From NCBI GenBank assembly GCA_964036275.1, contig OZ038440.1, forward strand, positions 7,663,690 to 7,727,689: a stretch of DNA of 64,000 nucleotides, written 5' to 3'. The position numbers and the translations under genes were made by a program. The notes beneath the pieces were generated by a model. It was given only the letters and a program-made list of their open reading frames with translations. It was not told where the DNA came from and did no database searches. The number at the start of each line of letters is the position of its first letter. The stretch's first letter is position 1. Shown here in pieces: positions 1-11,831 of this stretch. The stretch is from Litoditis marina. Lineage: Eukaryota > Nematoda > Chromadorea > Rhabditida > Rhabditidae.

Positions 1-104
1 GACAAATTACCCCCAACTTACGGGCATGTTATCATTTTTCATTGCAGTCATTTTGCCCAGACTCTATTTACCTAACTCAAGGAGATTCAGTACCCTTTCA
101 GAGT

Positions 105-1723
105 ATGAGATCGAATTACGCACTTCGTTCGAAATGTTTCCCAGAAATTCTTGTATGGAGTGCTCGAACGATGTCTATTTTCCTGTTGATAGTGAATTAT
201 TTGGCAACCGTGATTGGTAGGTGGATATTTTTTGTGCGAGTGTTGAACTAGACCAAAAACGAGATGACCAAGTAAAAAAGAGAAACAAGAAAACTGAGTT
301 TTCTTTCCTTCAAGCATTCGTCTTTCTATCAGACAGTTCAACCACTACAAGTAACATAGTCAAACTACGAAAACGAAATGGTAGAGAACGAAAAAAAACC
401 TTAGTAACCCTGCCCTGCATAACGTCCCCCTTTTGCGTCTGATTAGTCTATTGTCACATAATAAATTTCGATTTCGTGTTCCATACCAGTGGTTTTCAGG
501 ATCCGGTGATTTCATTCAGGGTCAAAAAGCGATATCAAAGCACATTTTTCGTGACTACGATCCAGCGCTCGGGGTGCTCTCACCACAGGGTATGTTGCAT
601 CTATAGAGCAGTACCATTTTGAGCATGGCTTACAAAATGGATACCTGCGGACCAAACACTACCGTTGTATGATGCTACTGTTTAGAGTTTAGCCTGTGTT
701 GTGTTGTCGAAGTTCTCACAAGGTAATCTAGTAAACATCTGATGAGGGATTGCTACCCTCGATAACTCATCTCAGAAAGAATCCTACTACCTGTAATATG
801 ACATCAAAATATTACTTGAAAAACTTATAAAACGTATGACTTGAAAACCTTACTTGAAAAGCGTGCATGTTGGTCGGATTAGCTGTGTTAGTAGTTTGGA
901 CCAACTGAGTTTTAGTCGTAGTTGGATATTTTTCCACAGACTGTGTTGATCAAACTACAACTCAGATAAGTTGACCTATACAGCACTTCTTCAGAAAACG
1001 CTTCGGAACTCTTCGTGAACAGCAGTCAGCCATTTCCAGCTCAGTTCGACATCCAGCTATTCACTGTAAAGTTGGCAGAAGTGGTTAGTAATCTAACTAG
1101 TTTCTTGATCTCAAGTTTTGTGACATTTGAACTTTAAATCAATAATTCCAGAATGAACCAGATGAGACTGTTTCTTTCGTCTTCATGCAACAAATCGTGA
1201 GTTTTTTTCGAGAACTGTTGAAAGATTGAACACAATTCCAAACATTTTTATCATCTCCATATAATTTAGTTCTGTTTACTTAATATCTATACTACCTCAC
1301 CAATCAACACATAAATAATACAAGTTGTACTCCGGTTATTTGCGGAAACTAACAAATTTGAATTTTCCGTTTTGATCCTGGGGCGGGCTTACAGTACAAT
1401 TGGGTGTGTTGCAGACGTTCTTGGGATTTCTGGAGAAAAACTCTAGAAAAAGTAAATTTTAACAGGTTTGGCTGGACAGCAGATTGGCATGGGATCCCAG
1501 CAAATTTGGTGGTATTGATAGTATCATTGTGCGAAAAACTCACTTATGGACTCCCAAGCTCGTTTCTTTTCCGATGTGAGTTTTCTAACGTCTCACATGT
1601 AACACTTCATCCTTGGAGGTTATTCGATTTGGAACGGACTACAGTGTAATCAAAAAAATTATATAGTTCCGCTCGCACTCCCTCCCTCTCTCCTTTTTCG
1701 CATTATCTCTATTTCTCTCTCTC

Positions 1724-1797
<74 letters not shown>

Positions 1798-4700
1798 GGA
1801 AGCGCAACCTTCAGATCTGCAGCATTTTATTATTATTCGAATTTCAGATTATCAATAAAAAATTTGGATGAAAGTGTCGAGGAAAACGCTCAGGTTGGTT
1901 GTAAAGTAAAGCTTAAAATTAGGCAGACCTACGATCATACTCTGCCCCGTCTGTTGGAGAGCTTTCAAACTTTTCAATCAACTTCAGGTTATGATCAATT
2001 TAGGTATATTCAAATGGAACCGTTTCAATTTCTCGTGCTCAAGTCTACAGCGTTCTCTGTCCGTTTGACGTGAGTTTAGCGTATCTCTGAATCATTGAAA
2101 AAGATAATGGGAATATTGTACAACTCCCCCCCCCCCTATCTGAGGTTGATGACAATGCGTTTTATAATTCTACCGAACCGATTCTTCCCGAACCAGTTGG
2201 TTCGTTCTAGAATCGAACGAAATTTGAGCCAACAGAGGTGAAACCGAACCAAATCAAGTAGTTAATGCTGAAATGGACCGTCTGTGTAACGTTCATTAGG
2301 ATTTAGTTCGATTCATGTCCGTTTGATTATGCAAATGGTTCGGTTTTTCACCGAACCAACTGGTTCGGGAAGAATCGGTTCGCTTTTGGTTCGGAAAGAG
2401 TCGGTTCCGGAATAAATTTGCCACTCTACGCTACTACCTATTGTCGGGCGATACTACCACATTTCTGAATTTTTACTGTCGCGTTTCAAAATGATTCTTG
2501 TTCTCAGGTTACCAACTTCCCGTTTGACAGTCAAAGTTGTACGGTGTACACGACTTGTGAGGCGGTGACATCCTATTCCTATCAAATACATGCCACACTG
2601 GGAAGACTTCTCACTGACGACTCTTGGTTGAATGGCTCAGTTAGTTTAACAAGGCGCGGTAGCAGTCATTTAAGAACTTCCTGAGATACCTCGTGAACAA
2701 TATCTCACGAACTTCTCATGAGATGTTATGAATCGCTATGGTACCACATTGAAAGTTTACGAGTACCTAATGAGGTTTTCATGATTTTCTCATGAGAAAA
2801 TCATGTAAAGGAGGTTGAGTGGATTGTAAATATAATGTCGCCAGGTCACGTAGTTTTCTTTCAACTCTCGAAATCAGTTAATTTCACACTTACAATTCTG
2901 GCAAACTTTTTGACCTCGTCGTTACTGATGAAACTCATGAAACATATTGGTTACATTTTTTGATTTTGCAGTGTTACTGTCATTTTCCGTACCTGAATGA
3001 AACAGCATTACGTCGTTTGTGTTCCAATTTTCTTAAAGCAGGACGATTATGTGGACCAATCATGTGTCAACGGTCCTTTAAACTGCAATTGAAAAATGTT
3101 TTGCAGTTTAAAGGACTTGAGCATTGAAGTAGGACCCTATAGTCGTTCTTCTTCAAAATTACAATTTCCAACAGGGCAGCGTGGAATGGAGGATAGTGAA
3201 AGTGTCTGGCTCGAACGACTACTACTTTTCTGGTGAAACGTATAAAAACATTTACGTTAGTTTCGTGGAGCCAGTTTGTTGAGTGAAACGGTGTATGAAA
3301 GAATGTTTCAACTGTCGTAATCAAGATATCTAGTTGTACTGGGCAAACATTTACGTGACATTTATATTCACGTTTAGTGTTGCGCTCATCGTGCCAAATT
3401 ACCTGAGCACATCCTGACCACATGGTTGACACTTTGATATAGTATATAGTCAAGAGTTGAGTTGAGTTGAGCATAGTGTGTGTGACCACAACCTGGTCAG
3501 ATCGTAACCGTTCGGGAAAATATATCACATTTTTAAGACGCTTTGCTATTTGAGATTTTCAAGATATAATTTTCCTGGAATTAGCCGCTAAAGCAAAGCG
3601 TAATTTTCAAGCCATCGAAGTGAGATTAGTTTTTTTTTCCGCAGCAGAGTCACCAACCATTGAACCGAACCACAGTTGTGAACGGGCGCAGTAGCTCGCT
3701 AGCTCAGCTTAGCGCAGTAGCTTAAATCGTCATTGAACTATCAACGCATGAGAGTCTAACATAGCTACGATGGTGTTGATTGCTCTCTCACAACGTGGAA
3801 TTATCGTATATAGCGCGGTTCATTAGTTTCTCATTTGTAATAGAGGGCACGTGAAACTTTCCTAATTGTGGAAGCCCGCTTCATTTTGTCGCCTTCCAGG
3901 ACACGCCAGCAAAATAGAGCGGTTCTGCTGTGTCTGTAGTTTGATCCGTCCATTTCAAACGTAATCCGCAATTTCTGAGCAGACTACATCTTAAACTTTG
4001 TTACCTCACCAACCAATATTGCAACTCGTACACGCAAACGCTTTCAGAATTATAGCCTACCAATTAGGGTTGTTAAAAATAAAAATAAAAAAATTCGAAA
4101 ATTCGAGTTTGAAATTTCTAAAACTTCGGAAAACTCGAAAAACTGGAAACTCGAAAAATTCGAAAAACTCGAAACTCGAAAAACTCGAAATTTTCCACTC
4201 GATTAACAACCCTACTACCAATACTATCGAAATCCTATTCAGGCCGTATTCACCATTCATTTGAAGCGGAGACCGACTTTCTATGTTTATATGATAATAG
4301 TTCCCTCATTCATCATAAATGCTGTTTCCATGATTGGGTTGTTCATGCGAAGGACCAGCAAAGAGGCCAGGGTACGTAACTATTTTTCAGTCATCGATAA
4401 TTTCTTACCATAAAGATGAAGCAAAATCTCGTTAAAGCAGGACGATTATGTGGACCAATCCCGTGTCATCGGTACTTCAAACTGCAATTGTAAAATGTAT
4501 GGCAGTTTAAAGGACTGAGCTTATATAGTTGTTGAAATTATATAATAAAGTGCAAATCCATTTTAGGGAACGAGACCATTCCATGCAATTCGAATTTTGA
4601 GCCTGTACATTTAAGAAAGCGGTATATTTTGAGCCGAGAGAGACATAATTTCCGGGTTCTCACAAATATCTATATCTGCTTTTTTTAGCTCGAGATCGGC

Positions 4701-5487
4701 TTGACCACCATTATGACAATGACGTTCATATTGAATATTCTCTCTGACAAAATTCCAAAATCGGAAACACTTCCCCTGCTGGGTAGGTTTATGTGAGAAA
4801 AAGTAACAATATTATATGAATTTGTCTGACTTGTGGTTGTGAAAACGACGTGTTGGCAGGTTTTGACATTTTTCTTCTATTTCTACAGTTCACTAACTAC
4901 CAGAGTTAGAATGTCACGTCCAACGTGCGTGGAGATCATGTATTGGATTTTTCAAAAAGATTTATCAATTCACGTCATATTGTTACAAAATCGTGTTCCT
5001 TTATTTTTTCCCAGTTACCGTTCAAGTATGCGAAATTCCAGCAATATACGTTCTCACAAATCTTGCAATAACCGTGACGAGTGTGCTCTTCGTTACCATT
5101 CTCAAAAACAAACCTCTTGTTTGGAGGAAGATTGATGAAATGAGATGTTTGACAAAAAGGTGAGAACATACTTTCTAGCATGAACAAACAGCATGAAAAT
5201 CCTCGTAAAATGAGTTAGAAAGTTATTATGCTCAGTCTAAACTATAACAGTTGTTCTTGATCTCCTATACCTTTTCCGGAAATTGAACACAATTCGGTAC
5301 TAAAGTCATGTTTGAGATACGAGAAAAACTTCTTAATATCAGTTGGTAATATAAAACATGGAATAGTTTTTAGGTGAAACATTTCAGATCATTTCCACTT
5401 CCCACAATCTATCGATTTGACGTCCTTTTTGTGATTATGGAAACTGCAAACGCTGTTCTGTTTTCTATTGTTATGACAGTTAGATAA
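105..5487 (+). CDS. Cys-loop ligand-gated ion channel subunit (nAChR/LGC-like), intact
   Basis: Thirteen exons read in one frame from ATG to TAA: 105-216, 500-589, 995-1083, 1152-1196, 1466-1575, 1848-1893, 2004-2069, 2508-2639, 3175-3255, 4243-4371, 4689-4782, 5015-5159, 5388-5487. They give about 412 residues, usual for the family. The first exon holds a hydrophobic leader (SIFLLIVNYL). The extracellular domain has a WDPS motif and a Cys-loop with exactly 13 residues between its cysteines (CPFDVTNFPFDSQSC, about residues 183-197). Four membrane segments follow: M1 (YMIIVPSFIINAV), M2 (IGLTTIMTMTFIL), M3 near residue 345 and M4 at the end. Family knowledge says such subunits form pentameric neurotransmitter-gated pores at the cell surface. 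The ligand cannot be read from sequence. The KEARLEIG stretch before M2 mixes anion- and cation-channel features, so I assign no ion selectivity. A poly(A) signal lies at 5574. The introns are full of inserted repeats. Nematode orphan LGC or nAChR subunits are the closest class I recognise. Confidence 0.85.
1733..1793. repeat. (CT)n microsatellite in channel intron 5
   Basis: About 60 bases of almost pure CT, preceded by a looser pyrimidine-rich tract from about 1675. It lies inside an intron, between the exons ending at 1575 and starting at 1848. Confidence 0.9.
2182..2425. mobile_element. MITE-like repeat, TTCCCGAACCAGTTGGTTCG family, copy 1
   Basis: The repeat opens with TTCCCGAACCAGTTGGTTCG and carries the reverse complement of that motif (CGAACCAACTGGTTCGGGAA) internally, so it is partly palindromic. 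A second copy sits at 34417-34635 with the same order of internal motifs. It has no coding capacity and lies in intron 7 of the channel gene. Target duplications were not identified. Confidence 0.65.
2653..2845. mobile_element. Degenerate copy of the GGCGGCGTAGCAATCC palindromic MITE
   Basis: The segment contains the same series of TCATGAG palindromes and the same left-end motif (GCGGTAGCAG) as the better-preserved element at 51110-51290. Its terminal inverted repeats have decayed. It sits in intron 8 of the channel gene. Confidence 0.5.
3033..3157. mobile_element. TTAA-flanked 124-bp palindromic MITE, copy 1 (diverged)
   Basis: The left end reads TTAAAGCAGGACGATTATGTGG and the right end is a decayed reverse complement. 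The middle has the family's second palindrome (CCTTTAAACTGCAATTG against CAGTTTAAAGG). Better copies are at 7811 and 48271. It lies in intron 8 of the channel gene, just before exon 9. Confidence 0.75.
4065..4214. mobile_element. hAT-type MITE with minisatellite interior, copy 1
   Basis: The ends are perfect inverted repeats, TAGGGTTGTTAA and TTAACAACCCTA. They are flanked by a perfect 8-bp direct repeat CTACCAAT at 4057-4064 and 4215-4222. The interior is a short minisatellite built from GAAAAACTC and CGAAA units. An 8-bp duplication with TAGGG termini is the established signature of hAT elements. A longer copy lies at 33472-33848. This copy is inserted in intron 9 of the channel gene, 29 bases before exon 10. 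Confidence 0.85.
4432..4518. mobile_element. TTAA palindromic MITE, truncated copy
   Basis: The left half of the 124-bp family is present (TTAAAGCAGGACGATTATG and the internal TTTAAAGGACTGAGC palindrome). The right terminal repeat is missing. It lies in intron 10 of the channel gene. Confidence 0.65.
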
Positions 5488-6146
5488 CCTTCTCAGTTAT
5501 CAAGAAAATTAGTTGGGAGCTTCAACATAAAACATTAATCACTGCTTTATTGTGTTCATTTGTTATTTGTATCAATAAAATTTTGAACGAAAGAAGTTGG
5601 TTTTTTTTCAAGTTTGGGAAAATGGAAGTCGGCAGATCTATGGGGGTCATGGTGCAAAACTGGCGACATAGTAGAACGAATCAGAAACAAGAAACAACTG
5701 GGTTTCATTTAATTCAAAACGAAAAGCTGAGAAGTTCAACTTTGAAAACTTCTGAAAACACTGTTTAGGTGGTGAATCCTCGGATCGAGCAGGTAACTTT
5801 CTGTGTTTGAAGTTTTTCTTCGGCAAGATGTGAATGATGTTTCCACCATGGAACAGCGAACGAAGAGTGTCTGATGTAAGCTGTAGTAGTTTGAATGATA
5901 GAGGTAGACGTAACTTATTATCAGAAGTTCGCCCAAGACAAACTGATATGTCTATTTTGGAGCACCTAGTCAGCCTGTATTGTGCTTGTACTAGTAGGGG
6001 ATAAACGCGCTATGAAAAAGTTTGACACAGTGGAGTTGGATTTTTTGGAGTTTCAAAGGAGAAAACGTTTCCGATATCGTTGCTACCAGCAATAATTTTG
6101 ACTGGAGGATGTTTACCGATATACCTCAGTCAGGTAATTCTCGAGT
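5488..6146. other. Intergenic gap between the two channel paralogues
   Basis: This 0.66 kb holds the 3' end of the first channel gene, with an AATAAA at 5574-5579, and the 5' flank of the second. I see no coding exon and no recognisable repeat in it. Confidence 0.7.
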
Positions 6147-7304
6147 ATGAGATCGAATTACGATTCCGTTTCCGTTCAAAATATGTGGAATGTTGAAATG
6201 ACGTCTTGTCTACTTTTGATGTTATTATGTTTGGTGGCAATCGCATTTGGTAAGTTGGTTCGTGAATTTGTTTTTTTTTACTATCGAGAAGTATACTTTA
6301 ACAAAAATATGTTTCTCTTGTTGGTTTTCTGTATTAAACTTTCCAAAATTCGCACTAGACTAAATTTGTTCAGTGACAAAACTGATCGAAACGTATATAG
6401 TTGAAATAACAGTTTTCTTGTTTTAAACTAATAGTTTTCAGGTTGCGATGAATATCTTCTAGCTCAGAATGCCATCGCCGACCGTATCTTTCGTAACTAT
6501 AACCCAGCTCTCGGCGTGATATCCCCGCATCGTATGTTTTATAGAACACGATATACTTCGTTCCACTTCTCTGCAACTCTTACAGTAATCGCTCGATTAA
6601 TCAATTATTATCTTCTGATGAGTAAACTTTTGCGGAACTTATTGTTTATTCTTACGTTTCGAACGGAATACGAAATTGGACCCTTTCCAAAAATGTATCA
6701 GAAAGTTTTACTATCGTACTCTGAAGGTTGGGGAGAGCGTTAAACACTTTATAATATTCTAAAACATCCTATAATAAATAATAAAATGGCCAATGAGGAT
6801 TTCCCATGATGCGCCTGAGATGACCCATTTGTGGTTTGGTGTATCAACTAATTGGCGCTCCAACGGTTGCGAGTTCGAACCGCTTCTGAAGTAGTTTTTT
6901 GAACATGGTTTTTGTCAGATTTGCACCAATGGCATGCATGTTAAGTTGGAGATGCATATTATTATATATCATATGATTTCAGGCAATGATTCGAACTCAT
7001 TCGCAAACAGCGGTGAGCCGTTTCCAGCACAGTTCGACATCGAGTTGTTCAGTGTGAAATTGGCCGAAGTGGTTAGTGGAATATGTTTTGTATATGTGAT
7101 TCTGCCTGTGAATTGTTTCATCGTTCAAAGGAAGTCAGTTTTCTGCCAAATTTGCATTCTCCAATCAAACAAAAGATGGGAACTGCCTAAAAGTAAACTA
7201 GTTTGCTTTGGTGATGACCAGGATATCGTTAAACTGTTACTGTAATTTTTGTGAGACCCAGCGTTGTTGATAAAATTGCAATGCTCATTCGAAAGTTGTG
7301 GTTT

Positions 7305-7587
7305 GGGTGAATTCTATATCTAACCGGGTTTTTAGGTAACCTAACCCTTTTTTAGTAACCTCTTTTTCAGGTTACCTCAGTAGATAACCGGTTGGTAACC
7401 TAAAATAAAAACAGGTTACCTGTTTTTCTAACGCAAAGTGTGGTTTTCACCGTTAGTTTGAACGGTAACCGGATTTTAGTTTTAGGTTACTTCCAGGTTA
7501 CCTACTATGGTAACCTGAAAAAAAGATCACCAAAAAAGGGTTAGGTTACCTGAAAACCTAAAAACCCGGTTAGTTGTAGAATTGGTC
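7305..7587. mobile_element. MULE-type MITE (GGTAACC-rich), copy 1
   Basis: Long imperfect inverted repeats begin GGTGAATTCTATATCTAACC and end with the complementary GGTTAGTTGTAGAATTGG. The element is flanked by TGTGGTTT at 7297-7304 and 7588-7595. The interior is packed with GGTAACC and GGTTACC motifs. A second copy at 55324-55598 has a perfect 9-bp duplication. Duplications of 8-10 bp with long inverted repeats suggest the Mutator group. It lies in intron 3 of the channel pseudogene. Confidence 0.75.
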
Positions 7588-7810
7588 TGTGGTTTACAAG
7601 TCTTCGCAATGTGGGGAAAATTCCGAGTTGGACTCCTACAATTGCATTGTAACTGAAACTGGTCTTTCCAGAATGAACCAGATGAAGCTGTTTCATTTCT
7701 TTTCATGCAACGCATTGTGAGTTAATTTTCTCAACTACGGGCGCTGCCCTGATCAGTGATTGCATAGAAAGTTAGATAACAGACTAACCAGTACAAACCG
7801 ACATTTCAGG

Positions 7811-7934
7811 TTAAAGAAGGACGATTATGTGGACCAATCCCGTGACATCGGTCCTTTAAACTGCAATTGAAAAATATATTGCGGTTTAAAGGACTGAAGC
7901 GTTGCGATTGGACCACATAATCGTCCTTCTTTAA
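7811..7934. mobile_element. TTAA palindromic MITE, well-preserved copy
   Basis: It runs from TTAAAGAAGGACGATTATG to the exact complementary CATAATCGTCCTTCTTTAA, giving inverted ends of about 29 bp. A second internal palindrome is centred on GCAATTGAAAAATATATTGC. The flanking TTAA on each side may be the target duplication. At 124 bp it is non-coding. It lies in intron 4 of the channel pseudogene. Confidence 0.85.
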
Positions 7935-10737
7935 GAAGTAGAAATGAAATGGGGAGAAATGAAGAACGTATGCGGTTACACAACAAACAACATGCAGCAA
8001 TGACAGAAACTACCTGCTGGTACATACCATATGTGAAGGTCTTGACGTGACATGCCTACTTTATACATTTCACACATCTACAATGAACGTTTGACCGGTA
8101 CTGTAGCTGCAAACATTTTCTGTGGTAGATACCCAAACTTCCCATTCTCACGAGTGTACGGCAAGAAATATCTACTCGATAACATTAGTGAAGTCCTCCT
8201 ATTGGAGACTGAGTACTTTTTAACACATGAATAACTTCTAAATGCGCAGATATGGGTAGACAGAAGATTTGCGTGGGATCCCAGCAACTTCAGTGGCATT
8301 GATAATATACTGGTCAGAAAGGATCTACTGTGGATTCCTAGGCTTATTTCCTTCCCCATGTGAGTATACGCAAAGTTTTATACTTTTCTCGTACTGAATT
8401 TCATACCATACAACCAGGTATTTTTTCTGCCCTGGCAATTAAAGTTCTCAAAATCTCGAAGTGGACTTAGACAGCGAGCCAATGAAATTGGCCGAGTGGT
8501 TTGTCAACATGTTAGACCTATTAGACATTTTTACCGCAATTCTTAACCATCTTTTTGACCACGTGTTCAGAAAAAAATTCGGTCCACAAGTGTAATCTCG
8601 GAGAACTTTCGCAGGCCGGTCGACAAATTTACGCCTAATACAAATAACTGTAGAGCATTCACGATACCTCAAAATAAAATCAACAAGATTATACTTCGCC
8701 GTTTTTAAACGATTTTTTGTATCATTGATTGCAATGCAACATAGTTCGTTTTTCAGAATATAAATTAAAAACTTGGACGAGACTGTCATGGAAAACGCTC
8801 AGGTTAGCTATGATCATTGGAGAACAGTAAGCGCCAAATATCTTAGTAGAACGGATGTATATTTCTAAGTGCTAAATTAATTTGTAATATAAAACTCAGA
8901 TCACAGGCATGCCTGAGGAAATAATATCCCCCCCCCCCCTTGCTACCGGCAGCAACGCAAATTAATCCGAATACATTCAGATCTTCTCAAATGGAACCGT
9001 TTCAATGTCTCGTTCTCAAGTCTACAGCGTCAGCTCTGTCCGTTTGATGTGAGTCCCAAAGAAAACCTTTTGAAAGCAACGAAACAAAATTGTAAACAAT
9101 TCACATAAAAAAGGACAATTGAGCAAATTTCAACTAATACATGTTCAATCAACTGTTATCAATTGAGTATTTCTATGGATACTCACAAATTTATTGGAAC
9201 TAATGAAAATAGTAGCAAGAAAGACAATCGAATGCGACATAAATAATAATATAACTACACTTATATTATCATTTTTGGACAATTGGAGTTGGGGATTCAT
9301 TGCGTATAAACCCCATTTGATCATTTGATAAGGGTGACCACTACAAAGATTTACACATGTCATTTTCTCAGTTCAGAATGAATTACAGGTCACCAAGTTC
9401 CCGTTTGACAGTCAGAGTTGTACGGTGTACACGACTTGTGAGGCCCTATCGTTCTACTCCTTCACAACTATCCAAACGCATGCCTCTCTTGGACCACTTA
9501 TCAACGACCTCTCGTGGTTGAATGTTTCAGTAAGTTCATGGAATCAACATGTGATATGAACTACGTGAATTGTTTACAAAATTACCTTCCTTGACTGTCT
9601 TCCAGAAATTTTCATCTGGATAATAACATTCTGCCACGGATATCGGGAGTTTGGTAGTCTCATTTGTTTTTAGATTATGGAATTTTATGTGTCGACTAAA
9701 GTTTTCTGTTTTGTTTCTGTTTGCCTTTTCTCTGGAATGATTTTTTTACAAACAGGGCAGTGTGGAATGGAGGATCGTGAAAGTGACCAGCTCCAACGAC
9801 TACCATTTTTCTGGTCAAACCTACAAAAACATTTATGTTAGTTTTTCGGGAATCAGTTTTCAGAAGTTATTCGTATTCCAAGTTGTCGTAACCAAAAAAA
9901 CTGTAGCAGGCAAGCAAACATTTTCTCTTGTGGAAAGTAAGAAAGCAGTTTCGATCTTTTCACTATTCAACCATTTTCAGGCCGTATTCACAATTAATTT
10001 GGAGCGAAGGCCAACTTTCTATGTTTATATGATAATAGTCCCCTCATTCATCATTAATGCTGTTTCCATGATTGGATTGTTCATGCGAGGGACCTGCAAA
10101 GAGGCCAGGGTACGGAAGTTTGCTTATTTTCGCAAACGAATATTTGGTAGAAACAGAATCGCCGTGAAGAAATTTGTCTTTACTGAGTTGATGACTGAAA
10201 TGTGTCACAAACTATCAATGCTCCTCTACCATTTTGTTTTCAAAAATAGATTTTTGTTATTTAAGCTCGAGATCGGCTTGACCACCATTATGACAATGAC
10301 GTTTATATTGAATATTCTCTCTGACAAAATTCCGAAGTCGGAAACACTTCCCCTGCTGGGTAGGTTTTTTCGAAAAAGACCGATTCCGTCAAACTTTTGT
10401 AGAAGTGTAAAATTACAGGTTGTGAAAGTGTGAAAATGGAACAGTGTACAAGTGTGAAACTCTTAATTAAAACGTGACCTGCAGCGTATTCAAAACATTT
10501 TCTCGATTACATGGCTTTTCACGCAGCTCATTTTTCATTTATTGTGTCAAGTCACGTATATGTTTCGAGCATTTAGTGCGTATGACTATCATTCGAATAC
10601 ATAAACTTTTTCAGCGATATTCGTTCTCACGAATCTTGCAATAACAGTGACAAGTGTACTGTTCGTTACAATTCTCAAGAACAAACCTCTTGTTTGGGGC
10701 AATATTGATGATCTGAGATGTTTGACAAAAAGGTGAG

Positions 10738-10910
10738 TATAGTCGTCGCCAACGGAATGATGGGAGGGTACTGTATACCTCAGTTTTCGCAGTGTATGGA
10801 CCCACGTATCCTATTTCGTAGCTTGTCAACTATGTACTATCGTAGCCCAGTGGTTAGCGCCCATCAATGTTTTGCTCGCAGGTTCGACTCAGGGGCGACG
10901 AAAATTTATA
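10738..10910 (+). mobile_element. tRNA-derived SINE-like repeat, copy 1
   Basis: The repeat starts TATAGTCGTCGCC and shares blocks with 47447-47590. It contains an A-box-like motif (TAGCCCAGTGG, then TTAGCGC) and, about 44 bases on, a B-box-like motif (GGTTCGACTC). It does not fold as a complete tRNA. It sits directly after the exon 12 splice donor of the channel pseudogene. Confidence 0.55.
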
Positions 10911-11227
10911 AATTTGGCACCCCCCATAGTAGTATCATTCTTTCTCACTTAGCAGGGGTTAAACCAGACAACTCTTATTCTAAGTCAGACTGTAGATTCT
11001 CTTTCGAGGATTTTGAAAGTTCACATAAATATATCACATTTTTCATATCTATTTTGCAATAGGGTGAGTAAGGAACTAGTAGTTGTGTTGAGCTTATTTC
11101 GCAGAATATCTTAGAGCAGAATGTTTCCAGACCACTACCGATTCCTACAATCTACCGATTCGATGTCCTATTTGTGGTTATGGAAACTGCCAACGTCGTT
11201 CTGTTCTCGGTCGTTATGACGTTTTGA

Positions 11228-11831
11228 GAACCTTCCTCAGACAAAACTGAGAAAAATGAATGCACGCTGTGAATAATTTCTGGAAGTATGATATTTGTGA
11301 ACAGTTTACTTATAACGAAGAAATGAACACTGTCATTGAAGTGAAGAGCAAGAATCTTTCATTTACCCAGTTTTGAAACCTGTCACATTACTACACATTA
11401 CTATGACATCTTTGATAATAGTCACATTTTTATTCTGTCTTAGTTTGATAAAACATTTATCAGTAAAGAAATAGGCGTCTCCGAGAAAATGTCGTTGTTT
11501 CTTCGGAGGTGAAGTTGAAAATCGGCTTCGCAATGGAAGTCATGGTGCAGAATCTGCAAAATTCCTCAATAAACTGGAAATAATATTTTTACTAAACTTA
11601 AAGAGTCATTTTGGAACTTCACAGAACTTCACAAAACTTCACAAGGAACTTCACAGAGTATTCAGATGTGATTTTGGCAACTACTCTGTGAAATCGAGTG
11701 CAACCTAAAACACCGAAGTCACACATGCTGACAGTGTCGATTTAGCCTATATTTGGAGTTGCTGATGTGCAAATTTAAAATGAGAAAAAACCTTTATTGA
11801 ACCGTGATGAGAATTATAGAAGAACAAGTAG
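11228..11831. other. Convergent intergenic gap
   Basis: About 0.6 kb separates the 3' ends of the channel pseudogene (+) and the beta-galactosidase gene (-). It contains the probable poly(A) signal of the latter (minus-strand AATAAA, 11793-11798) and a short repeated AACTTCACA stretch near 11620-11660. I see no exon. Confidence 0.65.

Larger units (their letters stand above)
6147..11227 (+). pseudogene. Cys-loop ligand-gated ion channel paralogue with a stop and a frameshift
   Basis: This is a tandem copy of the 105-5487 gene with all 13 exons in order: 6147-6249, 6442-6531, 6983-7071, 7672-7716, 8250-8359, 8757-8802, 8981-9048, 9389-9529, 9756-9836, 9981-10109, 10266-10359, 10615-10732, 11131-11227. 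Ten of the thirteen exons are the same length as, or differ by whole codons from, their partners. Two disabling differences stand out. Exon 6 has TAA at 8761-8763 where the intact gene has TCA. Exon 7 is 68 rather than 66 bases; the extra two bases near 9030 throw CPFD and the first Cys-loop cysteine out of frame. Skipping exons 6 and 7 does not restore the frame. Exon 12 also lacks the first 9-11 residues of its partner. The downstream membrane exons remain open and well conserved, so the decay is recent, or else these are assembly errors. M1, M2 and M4 are recognisable. Confidence 0.8.

Noticed and set aside
3067..3528. 153-codon minus-strand frame in the first channel gene
   Set aside because: It is antisense to a channel exon and crosses a MITE; no domain.
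6835..6895. tRNA-like stretch with GGTTGCGAGTTCGAACC
   Set aside because: It has a B-box-like sequence, but no acceptor stem or anticodon arm could be folded from the flanks; probably a degraded tRNA-derived repeat.
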